Of a stretch of 64,000 nucleotides of DNA, positions 18,390 to 27,121 are shown piece after piece. Source of the stretch: Sorangium aterium (GTDB lineage: Bacteria > Myxococcota_A > Polyangia > Polyangiales > Polyangiaceae). The notes beneath the pieces are model-generated. The model saw only the letters and a program-made list of their open reading frames with translations, did not search any database and had not been told where the DNA came from. Position 1 is the stretch's first letter. Every line of letters begins with the position of its first letter. The translations under genes and the position numbers were made by a program. Location: positions 1,488,001 through 1,552,000 of the forward strand of contig NZ_JAQNDK010000004.1 of assembly GCF_028368935.1 (NCBI RefSeq), in the 5' to 3' direction.

Positions 18390-18689
18390 ATGCCGATCTC
18401 AGTGACAGTCAAAGGGAAGACGTACGAGAGCGACGGTCATTACCATGCGGAAGAGGTCATGCTCGCTTCCGTCAGCCGTTCAGCAAACCTTGTTGTAGAA
18501 ATGAACGGTTGGCCGTGCACGGGCGAACGGCACCACAATTGTCACAAGCGCTTCCTCACCGAGTCCACTGGCCGCACGATCACGGTGACCATCACGGACG
18601 ATCATGCCGGCTACGCCGCGAACCATGGGCGCAAATTCGGGCAAACAGGGACGATCACCTACGCCAATGGCGTCGCGACCTATGGCTAG
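18390..18689 (+). CDS. Small protein with deaminase-like zinc motif
   Basis: 99 residues; ATG 18390 has a strong GGAGGGG 5 nt upstream. HAEE near residue 20 and PC(7)C near residues 44-52 (WPCTGERHHNCHKRF) resemble the His-Ala-Glu and Pro-Cys...Cys zinc signature of the cytidine-deaminase superfamily, which includes polymorphic-toxin deaminases. The spacing between the Cys is longer than the usual two residues, and the protein is short for a full deaminase domain. Codon use is less GC-rich than its neighbours, suggesting transfer. It could be a stand-alone toxin tip or an unrelated zinc protein. Confidence 0.5.
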   Translation: MPISVTVKGKTYESDGHYHAEEVMLASVSRSANLVVEMNGWPCTGERHHNCHKRFLTESTGRTITVTITDDHAGYAANHGRKFGQTGTITYANGVATYG

Positions 18690-18711
18690 AACGTCAAACG
18701 TATAGAAAGGC

Positions 18712-19203
18712 GTGCCATCGGCCAGCCCAGCGCCGAGCGAGACGCAATCCGTCGACCAGCTCGCTCAACTCGCGCTCACGACGAGCTTCGATCTCTCGTC
18801 CCTCGAGCGGCACCGCGACCCCCCTCCACCTGGGCAGGCCGACACGATCAGCGCCGCGAATCTCGAGATGAAGCTCGCGGAGATCCGGCATATTCCCGTG
18901 GTCGACGCGAAGGGGCACGTCGTCGGGATCGTCTCGGATCGCGATTTGCTCCGCCACGTGAGCCGCCTCGACGGCAAGCCCATCCCGATCGAGTCGATCA
19001 TGACTCGGCGTGTCCGCACCGTGCGATCGACGACCCCGGCCGCCGACGCAGCCCAGATCCTCCTCGATCACAAGATCGGCTGTCTGCCCGTGGTCGGCGA
19101 CGAGGAGCAGCTCATCGGGATCATCACCGAGACCGATTTCCTGAGCATCGCTCAGCAGGCGCTGCGAGGCGTCGACGTGACCCACAGCGCCGGAGATCGC
19201 TAG
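18712..19203 (+). CDS. CBS domain-pair protein
   Basis: 163 residues, GTG start. Two CBS repeats are visible: IRHIPVVDAKGHVVGIVSDRDLL and IGCLPVVGDEEQLIGIITETDFL, with the linking MTRRVRTVRSTTPAADAAQILLDHK. Such Bateman modules bind adenosyl nucleotides and sense energy state. The N-terminal 40 residues are Pro/Ser-rich and the first repeat lacks its initial strand, so the start or 5' end may have been altered. It lies 22 bp after the deaminase-like gene. Confidence 0.82.
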   Translation: MPSASPAPSETQSVDQLAQLALTTSFDLSSLERHRDPPPPGQADTISAANLEMKLAEIRHIPVVDAKGHVVGIVSDRDLLRHVSRLDGKPIPIESIMTRRVRTVRSTTPAADAAQILLDHKIGCLPVVGDEEQLIGIITETDFLSIAQQALRGVDVTHSAGDR

Positions 19204-19213
19204 AAGACGGGCG

Positions 19214-19357
19214 GTGGATGGCGAGTCCCCGTTCCTCCTGAAGCTCACCTCCGGCGGCACGCTCTGGGTCGCCGGCACCTTCTACGGTTCCGTCGACGTC
19301 GGCTCGGGTCGCGTCGCCGAGCACGAGCGGATTCGTCTTCCGCATCCCGGCGCGTGA
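19214..19357 (+). pseudogene. Fragment resembling a myxobacterial surface-repeat protein
   Basis: A 47-codon frame with SPFLLKLTSGGTLWVAGTFYGSVDVGSG resembles the ~40-residue 'AGTFYGSVDFGGG' repeats of myxobacterial surface proteins. One partial unit is all that remains before the stop. Recognition is from memory of such repeats and is weak. Confidence 0.28.
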
Positions 19358-19363
19358 GTAAAT

Positions 19364-20596
19364 TCAGAAGGCTGGGTAGCAGCTCTTGCCGTCGGTGGTG
19401 ATCGGTCTGTCCTCGGGCTCGGCCTGCGTGAGGTCGATGGCGTGGAGATCCGTCACGTCGTCATGGCGCAGGCAGTAGACGAGGGACGTCGCGTCGGGAG
19501 CGATCGTCGCGCTATCTATGTAGGTGCCGGGCTCGGCGAGCACGAGGGGGGATATCATGGCTGTGGCCATGTCGTAGACCAAGAGGGCGCTTGTCTCTAC
19601 CGTGGTGTCGTTGGCCGGAACATCGATGGTTCCGACGAAGACAAAGCCGCTGCCGTCGCCGAGCCAGCTCGCCGTCGTGAGCGAGGGCCGCACCTGGCCT
19701 GCGCCGTAGCCCTCATCCACGAGCTTCGTGGGGCTGGTGCCGCCCGCTCTCGGATAGAGAAAGATGCCCTGATCCTCCGAATTCACGCACACGCTGTGAA
19801 TGAGGAGGATTTCGCCGGTGGCCGGGTTGACCGAAGGTTCTATCACCGTGCAGCTCAACACCGTGGGGAAGGGCTCCGGCAAGCCACCTCCCGCGGGCAC
19901 GCGCCACGGGAACGAGCCTCCTTGGAGGCTCGTCCCCTCGTACCACCAGTTGCCAAAGTCATAGAGAATGCCGGTGCCGTCGGCCGTGAACCTCGGTGCG
20001 TCCACCGAGATTTCGAAGTTCGTACGGCCCTCGCCGTCGTTGGGAAACACCGGCGTGAGGCGGCGGAAGTCGGTCCCGTCGGTGGCGAGGCTCCAGAGGC
20101 GGCGGGTCGCGAGGTGGGTGTCGTTGTCTTCCTTGGTGGGGCCGTAGAGCGAGGCGAGGACGATGCGGGTGCGGTCGGGCGAGAGGGTATGGCCCCAGAT
20201 CTCCCAACCTTCACTGCCGTCGCCGCGCAGATCGGTGACGATGCGCTCGGCGCCGGTCGCGAAGTCTCGCGCGATGAGATGATCGTGATCGGCCGTCTCT
20301 GCGCGCACGTAGAGGAACGTGCCGGCCGGGAGGGCACCCGCGCCGGTGGACGAGCCACCGCTGCCGGAAGCGCCCGTGCCGCCCGATGTGCCGGTGCTGC
20401 CGGAGGAGCCGCTCGGACCAGCGCCCCCGCCGCCGGAGGTGCCCGCGCTGCCGGAGGTGCCCGCGCTGCCGGACGTGCCCGCGCCGGTGCCCGATGTACC
20501 GGTGGACGACGCGGTCTCGATTGTGCACGCCAACGTCGAGCTCGCGACGATCGCAACGAGACTGAAAACTGGCCAACTGTTCTTCGTCGGAGTCAT
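19364..20596 (-). CDS. Lipoprotein with Thr/Ser/Gly linker and beta-propeller-like domain
   Basis: 410 residues. A signal peptide ends in a lipobox (STLAC). Residues 30-88 are a repetitive GTSGSAG-type linker that would hold the domain away from the membrane. The rest contains several TolB/PD40-like strands (WEIWGHTLSPDRTRIVLASL, DGTDFRRLTPVFPNDGEG, YIDSATIAPDATSLVYC), consistent with a propeller. Its role is unknown; such proteins are usually periplasmic or surface binding modules. The start ATG lies close to the signal peptide with no alternative. Confidence 0.75.
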   Translation of the reverse strand: MTPTKNSWPVFSLVAIVASSTLACTIETASSTGTSGTGAGTSGSAGTSGSAGTSGGGGAGPSGSSGSTGTSGGTGASGSGGSSTGAGALPAGTFLYVRAETADHDHLIARDFATGAERIVTDLRGDGSEGWEIWGHTLSPDRTRIVLASLYGPTKEDNDTHLATRRLWSLATDGTDFRRLTPVFPNDGEGRTNFEISVDAPRFTADGTGILYDFGNWWYEGTSLQGGSFPWRVPAGGGLPEPFPTVLSCTVIEPSVNPATGEILLIHSVCVNSEDQGIFLYPRAGGTSPTKLVDEGYGAGQVRPSLTTASWLGDGSGFVFVGTIDVPANDTTVETSALLVYDMATAMISPLVLAEPGTYIDSATIAPDATSLVYCLRHDDVTDLHAIDLTQAEPEDRPITTDGKSCYPAF

Positions 20597-20924
20597 GCGA
20601 CCAGCCTAACAAACTCTACTCAGGCGCATTTGTCTTTCAATCCGGCTGGATCTCGGGCTCGACCAGGTGCGCTCGAGCCCCATCGTCGGCTTCGACTTCG
20701 AGCTCAGGACCGTCGAGTATGTGCGCCAGGGTCGCATCGAGGCCACGCACATCCGGCGGCACTATTACGAGGGGTACCTCGATGGCCAACGTGCGACGAA
20801 GCTGCTCGGAGCGGTTTGTCGATGGCGCGATTGCCGTCCCGCTTGCGTTTCGGAGCGGGCTTGTCGTCCGCCATCGCGGACTCTTCCGGCCTCGCAGGGC
20901 GTCGTCGCTGGCTCAGCTACCCGA
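20597..20924. other. Intergenic region
   Basis: 328 bp between the propeller lipoprotein and the 120-residue gene. A + frame starting near 20667 (SPIVGFDFELRTVEYVRQGR) is open but has no ribosome binding site and matches nothing I know. Confidence 0.4.
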
Positions 20925-21287
20925 CTAGGGGATTTCGGGGTCGGTGTGCCTTCGCCACTCGTTCCGCGCGCTTGAGTAGGCGGTCCGGGCGGCGAGCTCG
21001 CGTTCCACGCCGGTGATGGCGGGCATCTTGCGATGGCACAGCTCCCCGGGAAGGGTGATCTCCACCTGAGTTCGTGCTTCACGCAGCGTGCCGGGCCATC
21101 CGCCGGCGGCGGGGCGGCCTTCTCGATGGAGGTCTTGACGCCAACGCCTGGCCCACGCCTGGCCCAGCGCGTTGGCGCTCTGCTCGATGAATCGTTGCCG
21201 CACGGTCGCCTGCGCCGAGCCGTCCTGGTCGGTTGCTGGCTCTGACGGGGCGCGCTCGGCGCCCTGGCTCGGCGCTGCGCGCTTCAC
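20925..21287 (-). CDS. Hypothetical protein, translationally coupled
   Basis: A 120-residue frame starts at GTG 21287 inside the stop of the upstream gene (GTGA overlap of 4 nt), which is the main evidence that it is real. The N-terminal third is disordered (Ala/Pro/Ser); the rest is helical and basic (QRFIEQSANALGQAWARRW) followed by VEITLPGELCHRKMPAI. I recognise no family and see no signal or membrane segment. Confidence 0.55.
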   Translation of the reverse strand: MKRAAPSQGAERAPSEPATDQDGSAQATVRQRFIEQSANALGQAWARRWRQDLHREGRPAAGGWPGTLREARTQVEITLPGELCHRKMPAITGVERELAARTAYSSARNEWRRHTDPEIP

Positions 21288-21466
21288 TCGATGACCGCGG
21301 GCTGAGGCCCCGGGACGATCCCTGCGATGTCCGGATCCTCTCCCGGTGTCCCGCTGACGGCGGAGCCCTTTCCCGTGCGGCGCGCGAGACGGTTCGCGTC
21401 TTTCTCGCGCTGCTTCTCTTGCCGTTCGCGTTCCTTTTGCCGCTTCAATGCTCCCTGCTTCTGCAT
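21284..21466 (-). CDS. Small Lys/Arg/Glu-rich protein
   Basis: 60 residues: a highly charged helix (MQKQGALKRQKERERQEKQR) followed by a Gly/Pro tail ending EDPDIAGIVPGPQ. Short proteins of this kind recur in deltaproteobacteria in my recollection, without known function. A GAAAGG lies about 10 nt upstream. It sits between the RRM gene (upstream) and the coupled 120-residue gene (downstream), all on the minus strand. Confidence 0.6.
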   Translation of the reverse strand: MQKQGALKRQKERERQEKQREKDANRLARRTGKGSAVSGTPGEDPDIAGIVPGPQPAVIE

Positions 21467-21573
21467 GCGGAATCGGCCTTTCGGCGCCTCTGGGCGCGTT
21501 CTTCAGCACCTCATGGTGCGTCCTGAGAGCGCAGGCGTGGCGGCGCACGAGCGCCGCCACGCCGCGCCCGTGA

Positions 21574-21864
21574 TCAGTACCGGTCGCGACCGCCGCCGCC
21601 GCCGAAGCCGCGCGCCGGACGCTCCTGCGCTTCGTTGACCTTCAGCGCGCGGCCATCGAGCATGGCGCCGTTCAGCTGCGAGATGGCGCTGTTCGCGGCC
21701 TGAGCCGTGCCCATGGTCACGAACGCGAAGCCGCGCGGCTGCCCCGTCTCGCGGTCGGTCGGCATCGCGATCTCACGGACCTCGCCGGCCGCGGCGAACG
21801 CGGACTCGAGGGTCTCGCGGGTGGTGTTGAACGAAAGATTTCCTACGTAGAGACGATTTCCCAT
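21574..21864 (-). CDS. RRM-type RNA-binding protein
   Basis: 96 residues forming a single RNA recognition motif: RNP2 LYVGNL at the start and RNP1 RGFAFVTM near residue 44, with a Gly-rich C-terminal tail (GFGGGGGRDRY). It closely resembles the glycine-rich RNA-binding proteins of cyanobacteria and myxobacteria, several of which are cold-induced. ATG 21864 is chosen since the RRM starts there and AGGA lies 5 nt upstream, although the frame is open to 22221. Confidence 0.93.
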   Translation of the reverse strand: MGNRLYVGNLSFNTTRETLESAFAAAGEVREIAMPTDRETGQPRGFAFVTMGTAQAANSAISQLNGAMLDGRALKVNEAQERPARGFGGGGGRDRY

Positions 21865-22404
21865 GCCATCCTGCTCTTTTACGGCTTTCTGGTGCGCTCT
21901 GCGGCGCTCTCGCGCCTGCCATCCGACGAAGCCGTGACGGATCGAACGGAGACGTGCGGCGCGGAACTCCCGCGCGATCACACGGTGCGTCGTCCAGTCG
22001 TCCGAGCGAGCCGCAATCTCCCTCACGAGTGAGGGAAGAGGGAAAGCGTCGTTATCGAGGGCCAGGGACGGTCGTGAGGAGGGCATCCTAGCCCGGTGCA
22101 TCGTCGTCCGCAAGCGGGCCGTTCCGTCTTCCGTCGCCGACCCTGCCGCCGACCGCAGGCAGCCGGCGAACAACGAAGTTGCATGGGGGCGAAATGGCCC
22201 ATGTCCGCGATCGCCGTGCACCTCGGCCCCGGACCCTGCGATGGCCCGCCGTGAGCTGAGCGGGGGCCTGGCGCCTGCGCCCGCGCCCCTCGCGACCGCG
22301 CAGCGTGCTGAACGGGCCCGGCCCCCGGCGCGAGAACGTCAATCTCACGTTGACATCCGCTCGCCCTGGACCGGGGTTAGGCGGCAGGGGAGCGCGCGCC
22401 GGCC
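21865..22404. other. Long leader region of the RRM gene
   Basis: 540 bp without a recognisable gene. For a gene family often controlled by temperature this could include a long 5' leader, but I see no diagnostic structure. The reading frame of the RRM gene stays open to 22221 by GC bias only. Confidence 0.4.
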
Positions 22405-23475
22405 TCACGGGTCGTGCGCGATCCGGTAAATCCCCGGGATCAACGCCGGCAGCGGGCCATCGTACAGCGTCGCGGTGCGCCGCTCCTCCTTGCGGACGTG
22501 GTACTCGAACACGCAGCGGAGGGAGAAGAACACCCGCCCTTCCCCCGCGACGATCCCTATCTGATCGAGGTGCATGGGAAACACATACTCCCGCTCCTCG
22601 AGCTGCACATGGATGTGCATCCGCAGGTCGGGCATCGCGAAGGCGAGGTCCCCGCCGCGCAGGCCGTGCGTGAGCCGGATCCCGTCGCCCGGCCTCGGCT
22701 CGCCGCCTGGCTCGATCATCATGCCCGGGTGCCCCATGTTGAAGAACGTGGGGAGGATGTCCCTGTGCCCCACCTTGAATTCGGGCGCCCTGTCAGGCGT
22801 GAGCCGGCTCGGGTCCGGCGCGACGGCGCTCGTCGCGGCCTTCACGCGGAGCGCGCCCTCGGCGGGGTAATAGCCCAGGCCGACGGGATCGGGGGAGTCG
22901 CCGAACGAGCGGAGCAGCCGGTTCGGGTCCTCGAGGTTGGGCAGCGGCTTCCCGAGGGCGCTCTTCGCGTCGAGGTAGAACCCTCGCCCCGACGGGTTGG
23001 GCGTGAAGGGCATGTCGAGCCCGTAGTCGGTAGGGCACGTCCCGCCGAAGGCGCGCCCGTAGTCGAGCTCCATCGAGACGAACGACTCCGGCTCGCTCGG
23101 GACCAGGGCGCCGCCGGCCCCGGGCGCCCAGGAGCGGTCGCCGAAGACGGCGATCCGCCGCCGGAAGGTCCGGCCCACCTCGAGCTCGACGTCGAGGCGC
23201 TGCCTCGCCGCGCCGCCGGGCTGGCGCACCTTCCCGCCGAGCAGCACGTCGATCCCGCCCATGTAGAACGGCTTGTCCCCGGGCATCTTGCCGAGCGCCG
23301 TCGCGACGGGCTCGCCCGAGATCGGCCACGGCTCGTCGGGCGTGGCGACGAGCGCGCCGCCGGCGACCCGGAAGGTGGGCCGCGCGATCGCGCAGCCCAG
23401 CATGTGGTCGTCGCTGCGCGCCGACGCCGTCCTGAGGAGCTGCGCCGGGTGCCTTGTCTCGTTGCGAAGCTTCAC
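22405..23475 (-). CDS. DUF2169 family type VI secretion accessory protein
   Basis: 356 residues, GTG start with GAGAGGG 8 nt upstream. DUF2169 segments: IARPTFRV, a KVRQPGGAARQRLDVELEVGRTFRRRIAVFGDR strand pair, MELDYGRAFGG, MPFTPNPSGRGFYLDAKSALG (the conserved NPxGxG turn) and LPNLEDPNRLL. It begins 31 bp after the VgrG stop on the same strand, so it is probably the dedicated partner of that spike protein. Confidence 0.87.
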   Translation of the reverse strand: MKLRNETRHPAQLLRTASARSDDHMLGCAIARPTFRVAGGALVATPDEPWPISGEPVATALGKMPGDKPFYMGGIDVLLGGKVRQPGGAARQRLDVELEVGRTFRRRIAVFGDRSWAPGAGGALVPSEPESFVSMELDYGRAFGGTCPTDYGLDMPFTPNPSGRGFYLDAKSALGKPLPNLEDPNRLLRSFGDSPDPVGLGYYPAEGALRVKAATSAVAPDPSRLTPDRAPEFKVGHRDILPTFFNMGHPGMMIEPGGEPRPGDGIRLTHGLRGGDLAFAMPDLRMHIHVQLEEREYVFPMHLDQIGIVAGEGRVFFSLRCVFEYHVRKEERRTATLYDGPLPALIPGIYRIAHDP

Positions 23476-23506
23476 GGATCGAGCCCTCTCCGCCGCGGCG
23501 CCGCGC

Positions 23507-25687
23507 TCAGCAGTTCAGGCGCACGGTGCCGCCGTCGAGCTTCTCCGTGGCGCTCCCGTTGGTCACGTAGATCCCGTCCGAGGTGATCTCGATCTTCGCG
23601 GACTTGCCCTCGGCGTCGGTCGAATTGCCGATCTCGAGGACGATCTTCTTCTGGGCCCGGATGCGGATCGTCGAGTCGGCGAACAGGGCGAGATCGGGTC
23701 CGCCGATCTGGACCTCCTGCTCCGACTCGACGCGCACCTCTCCGGCGCACGTCATCTCCAGCGCGCCGTCGGTCACCGCCCACTCGAGCGAGCCCGCGCT
23801 GAGCGTGCAGTGCCCATCGACGACCTGCTGCATCGTGCCGCCGATCGAGAGGGTGAGGTTGCCCGTGACACGCCTCGACTCGTCGTCCAGGGAAGAGATC
23901 GCGTGCGCCCCGGTGACGACGACCGTCCGATCGCCGCTGACCTTGACCGACTCGTCCCCGCCGACGCACGCGCTGCGGTCCCCGGCGACGATGTCGCGGC
24001 GGTCCCCGACGACGCTCGCCGTGTGGTCGCCCGCGACCGAGAGCCAGCTGTCGGCGCCGACCGAGGTGGTCTGATCCGCGGCCACCGTCCTGGTCTCGGC
24101 CGCGCCCACGGTCACGGTGCGCGCGCCCGCGACCGTCACCGCCTCCGCGCCGCCGACGGTCTTCGTGCGGTCGCCCGTCACCGCGAGCGCATCGTCGCCG
24201 CCGACGTTGCGGCGCGCGTCGTTCAGGGCCTCGACCTTGAGGTCGCGCTGGGCGCGGAGGTAGACCTCTTCCCGGCCTGACTGGTCCTCGAAGCGGAGCT
24301 CGTTGTACCCGCCGCCTCCCGGGGTGCTCTGCGTCCGCAAGGCCGATCTGGTCTTCTCGGCGGGGAGCGCGTACGGGTAGGGGCTCACGACCGTGTACAC
24401 CCGGCCGGTCACGATGGGCCGGTCCGGATCGCCGTCGAGGAACTCGACGAGCACCGCGCTCCCGACGCGCGGGATGTGCATCGCCCCGTAGCCGGCCCCC
24501 GACGCCATCTGGGCGACGTGGACCCAGCACGCGTTCTCCGAGGCGCTGCCGTTGCGATCCCAGTGCAGCCTGACCCTCACGCGCCCATCGCCGTCCGTCT
24601 CGATCTCGGCCCCCTGCGTCCCGACGACGGTCGCGGCCTGCGGGCCGGCGATGCGCGGCTTTGGCGTCCTGCACGGGGGCCGGAAGGCGACGCCGGCAGG
24701 GACGCACTCGAACGTGCAGCGGTACCCCTCCTTGCTGTCGAACCGGGCCGCGTGCTCGAGCCGGGTGACGAGGTACTCCGCGTTGAAGCTCTCCCTCGGA
24801 TGATCCTCGAGCCGGAACCGCGCGCCGGGCGCGAGCCGCACGGAGCAGGCCTCGCCCTGTCCCACGGCGGCGGTCGCCTGGAGCGCGTCGAGGCGGACCT
24901 CCGCCGCGGGGCTGGCCGGGTACGCGAACACGGCGAGGTCCGTGTGGCGCCCCTTCTCGGCCGCCGTGTCCACGACCGAGGCGGGGTTCTCGAACGGCAC
25001 GTCGCGCGTCGTGACCTTCCCCGGCCGGACCCGCTGCGCGAAGCGGAACGAATCGATGCCTTCTCCCGTGTGGAGCGCCCCCGTCACCGACCGATACCGG
25101 AGCTCCTCCGGGGAGATGGGCGAGTGGACCTGCGCCGTGTCGGAGATCATCAGGGTCGCGCCAGCGTCGGTGTGCTCGAAGTAATAGAAGATGCCCTCTT
25201 CCTCCATGAGGCGGCTGAGGAACGCCCAGTCCGACTCGCGGTACTGGACGCAGACGTCGCGCGCCTCGTAGCTGCGCTGGAGCACGATCTCGTAACGCCG
25301 GACGCCGCCGAGCTTGAGCACCCGCTCGATGACCTCGGCCGTGGTGACGCCCTGGAAGATGCGGCAATCGTACCGCTGGTCGAGGAGCCAGACCTCCGGC
25401 ACCAGGGTGGCGCGGTAGGCGGCGCGGTGCTCCGACGTGTGGACCTGCTCGAACCCGCTGACGATCCCGTGCAGGTGGCGGGCGCTGGCGCCGTGATCGA
25501 GCGTCAGCACGGCCGACTCGGCGACGAGCGCGTCGAGGTCGAGGTCGGTGTCGGCGCACTCGACGGTGATGTCGAAGGCGTAGAGCTGCGACATCGCCTC
25601 CGCGCCTGAGAGCTCCTTCACCTCGAGCGAGGTCTTGAGTCCATCGATCGTGAGTCGTGCGCGGACGAGGGGCGGTGCCACGGCCAT
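23507..25687 (-). CDS. vgrG: Type VI secretion spike protein VgrG
   Basis: 726 residues. The N-terminal gp27-like part (1-380) has RQ-type segments SGAEAMSQLYAFDITVEC, RIFQGVTTAEVIERVL and YRESDWAFLSRLMEEEGIFYYFEH. The gp5-like OB fold follows (VVGTQGAEIETDGDGRVRVRLHWDRNG), then FEDQSGREEVYLRAQRDL and a long triple-stranded beta-helix of GD/VTV repeats (TKTVGGAEAVTVAGARTVTV). It ends ...VRLNC. No extra effector domain is fused, so cargo probably binds via adaptors such as the downstream DUF2169. GAGG about 6 nt upstream supports ATG 25687. Confidence 0.95.
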   Translation of the reverse strand: MAVAPPLVRARLTIDGLKTSLEVKELSGAEAMSQLYAFDITVECADTDLDLDALVAESAVLTLDHGASARHLHGIVSGFEQVHTSEHRAAYRATLVPEVWLLDQRYDCRIFQGVTTAEVIERVLKLGGVRRYEIVLQRSYEARDVCVQYRESDWAFLSRLMEEEGIFYYFEHTDAGATLMISDTAQVHSPISPEELRYRSVTGALHTGEGIDSFRFAQRVRPGKVTTRDVPFENPASVVDTAAEKGRHTDLAVFAYPASPAAEVRLDALQATAAVGQGEACSVRLAPGARFRLEDHPRESFNAEYLVTRLEHAARFDSKEGYRCTFECVPAGVAFRPPCRTPKPRIAGPQAATVVGTQGAEIETDGDGRVRVRLHWDRNGSASENACWVHVAQMASGAGYGAMHIPRVGSAVLVEFLDGDPDRPIVTGRVYTVVSPYPYALPAEKTRSALRTQSTPGGGGYNELRFEDQSGREEVYLRAQRDLKVEALNDARRNVGGDDALAVTGDRTKTVGGAEAVTVAGARTVTVGAAETRTVAADQTTSVGADSWLSVAGDHTASVVGDRRDIVAGDRSACVGGDESVKVSGDRTVVVTGAHAISSLDDESRRVTGNLTLSIGGTMQQVVDGHCTLSAGSLEWAVTDGALEMTCAGEVRVESEQEVQIGGPDLALFADSTIRIRAQKKIVLEIGNSTDAEGKSAKIEITSDGIYVTNGSATEKLDGGTVRLNC

Positions 25688-25822
25688 GAGAACCTCGGAA
25701 GAGTTTCGACCATCAGAGCCGATGTCGCGCCGATGTGCAAACCCGTCGCGCGGGCCGGGCGAGCTGTGCGGTGCAGGTGCGATGTGCCGCGCCTCGATGG
25801 GCCCGCTCGGTACGCCGTGGCA

Positions 25823-25847
25823 CGGCCGTGCGTGAAGGTCCTGGAGC
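25823..25847. repeat. Left arm of 25-bp inverted repeat
   Basis: This 25-bp sequence (CGGCCGTGCG...CTGGAGC) recurs exactly, inverted, at 26772-26796. The two arms flank the FMN reductase gene. Confidence 0.75.
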
Positions 25848-25853
25848 CGCTGC

Positions 25854-26414
25854 TCACCCGGCGCGCAGCGTCTTCATGGCGCCGGCCCACGCGATCAGCT
25901 GATCGAGCAAGGCGCCGACGGACTTCTCGTGGCGGGGGCGGGGCTTGAACACGCTGAAATTTTCGAAGTCGTCGAACAGAGAGAGCATGACCTGCGCGCG
26001 CACGTCCGCGATCTGGAGCTCGGCCATCACGAGCCGGAGCTGCTCGACGGCGCGTGAGCCTCCCGCGCTGCCGTAGCTCACGAAGCCAGCCGCCTTGTTG
26101 TTCCACTCCTTGTACAGGTAATCGATCGCGTTCTTGAGCGCGCCCGAGGTGCCGTGGTTGTACTCCGGCGTGACGAACACGAAGGCGTCGAACGGATCGA
26201 TCTTCGCCGCCCAGGCCTTGGTGTGAGGCTTCGTGTACTGTCCCATCGACGGGGGCGCCGGCTCGTCGAGCAACGGCAGGTCGAAATCCTTGATATCGAC
26301 GAGCTCGTAGTCGGCGCCGCCCTTCTTCGCCGCCACGTCGTGCACCCACTTCGCGACAGCCTCGCCGTTGCGGCCCGGCCGCGTGCTCCCCAGGATGATC
26401 GCCACCTTCAACAT
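25854..26414 (-). CDS. NADPH-dependent FMN reductase
   Basis: 186 residues from ATG 26414, preceded by GGAGAG. It is a flavodoxin-like reductase of the SsuE/ChrR/ArsH type: phosphate loop IILGSTRPGRNGEAVAKW, then FVFVTPEYNHGTSGALKNAIDYL, the FMN-contacting PEYN motif of the family. It reduces FMN or quinones, possibly chromate, with NAD(P)H in the cytoplasm. The frame runs to 26480, but the extra residues are not part of the fold. Monocistronic. Confidence 0.93.
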   Translation of the reverse strand: MLKVAIILGSTRPGRNGEAVAKWVHDVAAKKGGADYELVDIKDFDLPLLDEPAPPSMGQYTKPHTKAWAAKIDPFDAFVFVTPEYNHGTSGALKNAIDYLYKEWNNKAAGFVSYGSAGGSRAVEQLRLVMAELQIADVRAQVMLSLFDDFENFSVFKPRPRHEKSVGALLDQLIAWAGAMKTLRAG

Positions 26415-27121
26415 GTCTTCTCTCCAAGGCAATAGCCCCTCTCCGCTCGAGCCGACAGGCGGCGTGATGCGCATTCCCACGACGCCGCGGTGGAGGGGAG
26501 GGGGCTCACGAGGTTGCTACCAGCTCGACGCTACTACCAGCCAGGCAGGCGTCGCGCCAGCCAGGTGTCGCGGGAGCGCGCGACCGCTCGACCCGCACCG
26601 CCGCTTGCACATCCGCGCGCCGAGGCAGCGACCGCTGGTAGATCGTGCGGGCGTGCGCGAGGAGGGCTCCGGCGCCAAGGCAGCCTGAGCCGTCGACCGA
26701 TCGCCTCGTGGACAGCTCGGGTCGCTGCCGCAATTCGTTCTCAGGCATGCGGCGCCAGCCGGGGGACCGCCGCTCCAGGACCTTCACGCACGGCCGCGCG
26801 GCGTGCCGAGTCAAGCCACTTCCCTCCGATTGATTGCGTCCGGTTCATGGCATGACACGGCGCGCGCCGTCGCGATGGCGGCGCCGCGCGGCCTGTCTCC
26901 CGTGTAGACACGCGCCGGCGTCGGAGATTTGCTTGCGCCTTTTATAATTAGTATTTACTTGCGGCCTTGGTCCGTTCGTGAACAATCAGCTCGACGGCGC
27001 GGTCGAGATGATCGTCAATCCGGGCGATCGCCGCGGTCGCGTCGAGACTCTTCCTTTTGGCCGTGGCAGCGCGTGATCGAGGGGCAGCCTCGCGCGCGGC
27101 CGGCAGTGGAGATCAAGAGCC
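26415..27121. other. Intergenic region with repeat arm
   Basis: 707 bp with no recognisable gene. It contains the right arm of the 25-bp inverted repeat and an AT-rich stretch at 26937-26960 that may hold the promoter of the hydrolase gene. Confidence 0.45.
26772..26796. repeat. Right arm of 25-bp inverted repeat
   Basis: Reverse complement of 25823-25847, perfect over 25 bp; partial similarity continues on both sides (for example, ACGCCG outside the core). Confidence 0.75.

Noticed and set aside
20667-20975. 102-codon + frame
   Set aside because: No Shine-Dalgarno, no known motif, and it overlaps the coupled minus-strand gene; kept only as a note in the intergenic entry.
22414-23586. Open + frame opposite the DUF2169 gene
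   Set aside because: Arises from GC codon bias; the minus frame has recognisable DUF2169 motifs and a ribosome binding site.
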